7,908 nucleotides of DNA from contig DATNIC010000253.1 in NCBI GenBank assembly GCA_035604635.1, forward strand, positions 1 to 7,908, given 5' to 3'. Shown in pieces: positions 6,104 through 7,908 of this stretch; position 1 is the stretch's first letter, and each line of letters opens with the position of its first letter. Both the position numbers and the translations under genes were made by a program. Under the pieces are notes generated by a model, which saw only the letters and a program-made list of their open reading frames with translations, was not told the DNA's origin and searched no databases. The DNA comes from DATNIC01 sp035604635. Its GTDB lineage: Bacteria > Vulcanimicrobiota > Vulcanimicrobiia > Vulcanimicrobiales > Vulcanimicrobiaceae.

Positions 6104-6844
6104 ATGACGATACGTGCCGTTATGAAGCTCGGGGTCTTTGTCGTAGCCGTGTGGCTGGCGCAAGGAACCTCAGCCCTCGCCCAGCCGACGCCTGCACCTG
6201 ACAGCTCGCCGGCCGCCTCCTCGCCGATCCAAGGTGACGTCGGGTTCGACTATATCCCCGGTCCGGCGTCCGACGTCGGCCTCGGGAAGATCGTCACCAC
6301 GACGAGCAACGCCTATGGGGCGCATGGCAACATCCAATATGCGAAGGGCCAGATTCTGCCGCACGCGGCCTTCGATTATCGCAACTGGCAATCAACGGTC
6401 GCCGGCACGACCGCGGCGTACACGACGACGAGTGTCGACGGACGCCTCGGCGTCGGGTTCGCGTTTTTGCCGCGCACGTTCATCGGGGTCGGCTACTTGT
6501 CGCAATCCTCGCCGCTTGGCAGCATGGGCGGCGCCGGCTTCGGCATCGACATCGTGCCGAAGTACGATCGCTGGTTCTCAGTCTACGGGAGCGCCTGGTA
6601 CTATCCGTGGGAGAGCGGGACGTTCAGCAGCGGCTTCCCGCCTGGGACGCCTGCCCCCGGGCCGACGCTTGCGCAGCGGATCATCAAATATCGCGTTGGC
6701 GTCACGATCGGCATTCCGTGGGGGCCCGTGCCGGTGTTTCTCGACCTCGGCGCCGCGGGTGACACCGGCAAAGAAGGCAACAACGTCTCTCCCAACACGT
6801 CCGAAGGCGGTTTCTTCGTCGGATTACGCGCTGCGCTGAAGTAG
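6104..6844 (+). CDS. Exported protein, probably outer-membrane beta-barrel, function unknown
   Basis: A 246-residue protein not assigned to a named family. An N-terminal signal peptide (hydrophobic core about 8-19, likely cleavage after ALA at 26) precedes a Pro/Ser/Ala linker (28-42). The rest is Gly-, Tyr- and Phe-rich with repeated short amphipathic strands, for example VDGRLGVGFAFL, TFIGVGYLS, GAGFGIDIV, WFSVYGSAWYY, YRVGVTIGI, PVFLDLGAAG and GGFFVGLRAAL. About eight strands fit a small outer-membrane barrel, though the last residue is Lys, not the usual Phe. ATG 6104 is preferred. A TTG at 6074 would add ten charged residues before the signal, and ATG 6122 is also possible. It follows rplA by 51 nt, may be read from the rplK promoter, and ends before the separate rplJ promoter. 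It is an unusual guest in a ribosomal protein cluster. Confidence 0.75.
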   Translation: MTIRAVMKLGVFVVAVWLAQGTSALAQPTPAPDSSPAASSPIQGDVGFDYIPGPASDVGLGKIVTTTSNAYGAHGNIQYAKGQILPHAAFDYRNWQSTVAGTTAAYTTTSVDGRLGVGFAFLPRTFIGVGYLSQSSPLGSMGGAGFGIDIVPKYDRWFSVYGSAWYYPWESGTFSSGFPPGTPAPGPTLAQRIIKYRVGVTIGIPWGPVPVFLDLGAAGDTGKEGNNVSPNTSEGGFFVGLRAALK

Positions 6845-6893
6845 CCGCGGACCAAGACCCAGGCCCAGGAGTACGAGCGTCGCGGGCTTGCCC

Positions 6894-6923
6894 TTGACGC
6901 GGCGGCGACTCCTCGGGTATGAT
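6894..6923 (+). promoter_or_regulatory. Strong sigma-70 promoter for rplJ-rplL
   Basis: TTGACG (6894-6899) and TATGAT (6918-6923) are separated by 18 nt, each one base or less from consensus. Transcription would start near 6929-6931, just before the L10 leader. The GC-rich stretch after the -10 (GCCCC) is typical of promoters under stringent control, which is an inference here. Confidence 0.82.
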
Positions 6924-6930
6924 GCCCCTT

Positions 6931-7060
6931 GGCTCCAATGACCGTAGGTCCACCGCAAGGTGGATAATGCGCGAGCGCCTACCGAGGATGCGGAACGAAA
7001 ACCCGGGCACGCGTGCCCCGCGTTGCGTCTTGCGCCTCACGTCTGCGGAGGCGTTTTTTT
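6931..7060 (+). ncRNA. L10-type leader RNA with attenuator
   Basis: The leader matches the known L10-binding leader in sequence and shape. GTAGG (6944-6948) pairs with CCTAC (6978-6982). Inside it sits TCCACC-GCAA-GGTGGA (6949-6964) with a GNRA loop, then a small GCG/CGC hairpin. The flanks CCAATGACCGTAGG and GCCTACCGAGG are the family's hallmark and probably include the kink-turn bound by L10(L12)4. A second domain follows: 6985-6991 plus 6994-6997 pairs with 7021-7031, leaving a two-G bulge. It encloses a hairpin within the perfect 14-nt palindrome at 7005-7018. The element ends in an intrinsic terminator. In this family L10 binding represses rplJ-rplL expression; here transcription attenuation is the likely mechanism. 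Confidence 0.82.
7033..7060 (+). terminator. Intrinsic terminator (attenuator) in the rplJ leader
   Basis: CGCCTC (7033-7038) pairs with GAGGCG (7048-7053) around a 9-nt loop containing GTCTGCG, followed at once by seven Ts (7054-7060). It lies 23 nt before the rplJ start and downstream of its promoter, so it must be read through for rplJ to be expressed. Confidence 0.82.
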
Positions 7061-7083
7061 GATTTCGAAAGGCGCTCGAGTAG

Positions 7084-7611
7084 ATGCCCACCGCCAAGAA
7101 AGAAGCGACGATCGACGAGCTACGGCAGCGTATTGCCGGGGCCAAGCATCTCGTCTTCACGAACTATGCGGGCCTGACCGTCGCGGAGATCACGAAGCTA
7201 CGCGGCCAGCTGCGCAAGGACGGCACAACCTACGCCGTCGTGAAGAACACGCTCTTCGCGCGCGCGGCCGGCGTCGAGCTCGCGAAGCAAGTCGAGGAGT
7301 TTTTGGCCGGCCCGACCGGCGTGCTTTTCGTTACCGAAGATCCTGTGGCGCCCGCCAAGGCGCTCAAGACGTTCTCCGACGAAACCAAGCAGGTCGAGGT
7401 AAAGGCCGCGCTCATCGATGGAAAGATCGTCGATGCGAAGGCGATCGCAGTGCTCGCCTCGCTTCCGCCCAAAGCCGAGCTGCAAGCGAAGTTGCTCGGC
7501 CTGCTGACGAGCCCGATGCGCGGGTTCGCCGGCGTCGTCGCTGCCAATCGCAGCGGCTTCGTTCGCATCCTCAACGCTCGCGAGAAGCAGCTCGCCGAGT
7601 CAGCCACGTAA
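7084..7611 (+). CDS. rplJ: 50S ribosomal protein L10
   Basis: A 175-residue L10, within the usual range. Its N-terminal domain binds 23S rRNA near L11, and its C-terminal helix carries the L7/L12 dimers that recruit translation factors. Family features: KEATIDELRQRI near the start, HLVFTNYAGLTVAEITKLRGQLR (22-44), the YAVVKNTLFARAA stretch (50-62), GPTGVLFVTEDPVAPAKAL (76-94), and LPPKAELQAKLLGLLTSPMRGF (127-148) leading into the C-terminal helix. ATG 7084 follows a stop codon immediately upstream in frame, with AAAGG 11 nt before. L10 with L7/L12 probably represses its own transcript through the leader. rplL starts 20 nt after the stop. Confidence 0.97.
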   Translation: MPTAKKEATIDELRQRIAGAKHLVFTNYAGLTVAEITKLRGQLRKDGTTYAVVKNTLFARAAGVELAKQVEEFLAGPTGVLFVTEDPVAPAKALKTFSDETKQVEVKAALIDGKIVDAKAIAVLASLPPKAELQAKLLGLLTSPMRGFAGVVAANRSGFVRILNAREKQLAESAT

Positions 7612-7631
7612 GGAACTGGGAGAAGAGTGAC

Positions 7632-7908
7632 ATGGCAGTTGCCGATATCATCGATCAAGTAGAAAAGCTTACGGTCCTCGAACTCAACGAGCTCGTCAAG
7701 ACGCTCGAAGAAAAGTGGGGCGTCTCTGCCGCGGCACCCGTTGCCGCCGCCGCCGCTCCGGGCGCCGCCGCAGGCGCGGCCGCTGCACCGGCCGCCGAGA
7801 AGACCGAATTCGACGCGATCCTCGCCGAGGTCGGCGCCGAGAAGATCAAGGTCATCAAGGCGGTTCGCGAGGTCACCTCGCTCGGCTTGACCGAGGCCAA
7901 GTCCTTCG
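7632..7908 (+). CDS. rplL: 50S ribosomal protein L7/L12 (cut off at window edge)
   Basis: The first 92 codons of L7/L12; the family is usually about 120-130 residues, so about the last 30-40 are outside the window. The N-terminal dimerisation helices (ADIIDQVEKLTVLELNELVKTLEEKWGV, within residues 4-31) bind the L10 helix. An Ala/Pro/Gly hinge spans about 33-55 and is pure low complexity. The C-terminal factor-binding domain begins with EKTEFDAILAEVGAEKIKVIKAVREVTSLGLTEAKSF, which is highly typical. ATG 7632 is preceded by the purine-rich GGGAGAAGAG. It is cotranscribed with rplJ. Confidence 0.96.
   Translation, partial: MAVADIIDQVEKLTVLELNELVKTLEEKWGVSAAAPVAAAAAPGAAAGAAAAPAAEKTEFDAILAEVGAEKIKVIKAVREVTSLGLTEAKSF

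Noticed and set aside
4919..6163. Long minus-strand open frame (414 residues) opposite rplK and rplA
   Set aside because: It is the mirror of two certain ribosomal protein genes; high GC gives long antisense frames.
7737..7800. Repetitive GCC/GCG run in rplL
   Set aside because: It simply encodes the usual Ala-rich hinge of L7/L12.
1..7908. Search for CRISPR, insertion sequences, attachment sites and defence or retron-like systems
   Set aside because: No spaced repeats, transposase or reverse transcriptase motifs, or terminal inverted repeats were seen; tRNA-Trp has no integrase or duplicated 3' end beside it.

Overview
This GC-rich window holds a bacterial housekeeping cluster for translation and secretion: rpmG, tRNA-Trp, secE, nusG, rplK, rplA, rplJ and the start of rplL. 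It is preceded by a large membrane-bound hybrid sensor histidine kinase. Ribosome binding sites are mostly weak. Two genes encode proteins with cleavable signal peptides, one of them probably an outer-membrane beta-barrel. That points to a double-membraned, high-GC bacterium. Candidatus Eremiobacterota (WPS-2) or a related lineage is my best guess, but this is an impression, not something the sequence proves.

Layout. Positions 34-2826 (+) encode a kinase with a MASE4-like membrane sensor, PAS, HisKA, HATPase and two receiver domains, the first of which is degenerate. A strong extended -10 promoter (2860-2889) then drives rpmG (2968-3132), tRNA-Trp(CCA) (3138-3213), secE (3235-3471) and nusG (3483-4148). 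These four are packed tightly and look like one transcript. A minus-strand gene for an unrecognised secreted protein (4153-4734) follows and converges on nusG with only 4 nt between the stop codons. A second + promoter (4794-4822) and a structured leader precede rplK-rplA, which overlap by 4 nt. An unrecognised barrel-like exported protein (6104-6844) sits between rplA and rplJ. A third promoter (6894-6923), an L10-type leader RNA and an intrinsic terminator (7033-7060) then lead into rplJ and rplL; rplL is cut off by the window edge.

How it works together. SecE is part of the protein export channel and NusG the transcription elongation factor. L11, L1, L10 and L7/L12 build the two flexible stalks of the large ribosomal subunit. 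In many bacteria nusG-rplK-rplA-rplJ-rplL is nearly uninterrupted. Here it is split by two accessory exported-protein genes, and each ribosomal block has its own promoter and structured leader. The blocks can therefore be feedback-controlled separately: a candidate L1 site before rplK, and an L10-type site plus attenuator before rplJ.

The most interesting points are the L10 leader coupled to a terminator, the two orphan insertions, the pseudo-receiver in the kinase and the 15-nt tandem repeat that builds an acidic N-terminal tail on NusG. I found no CRISPR array, mobile element or defence system.
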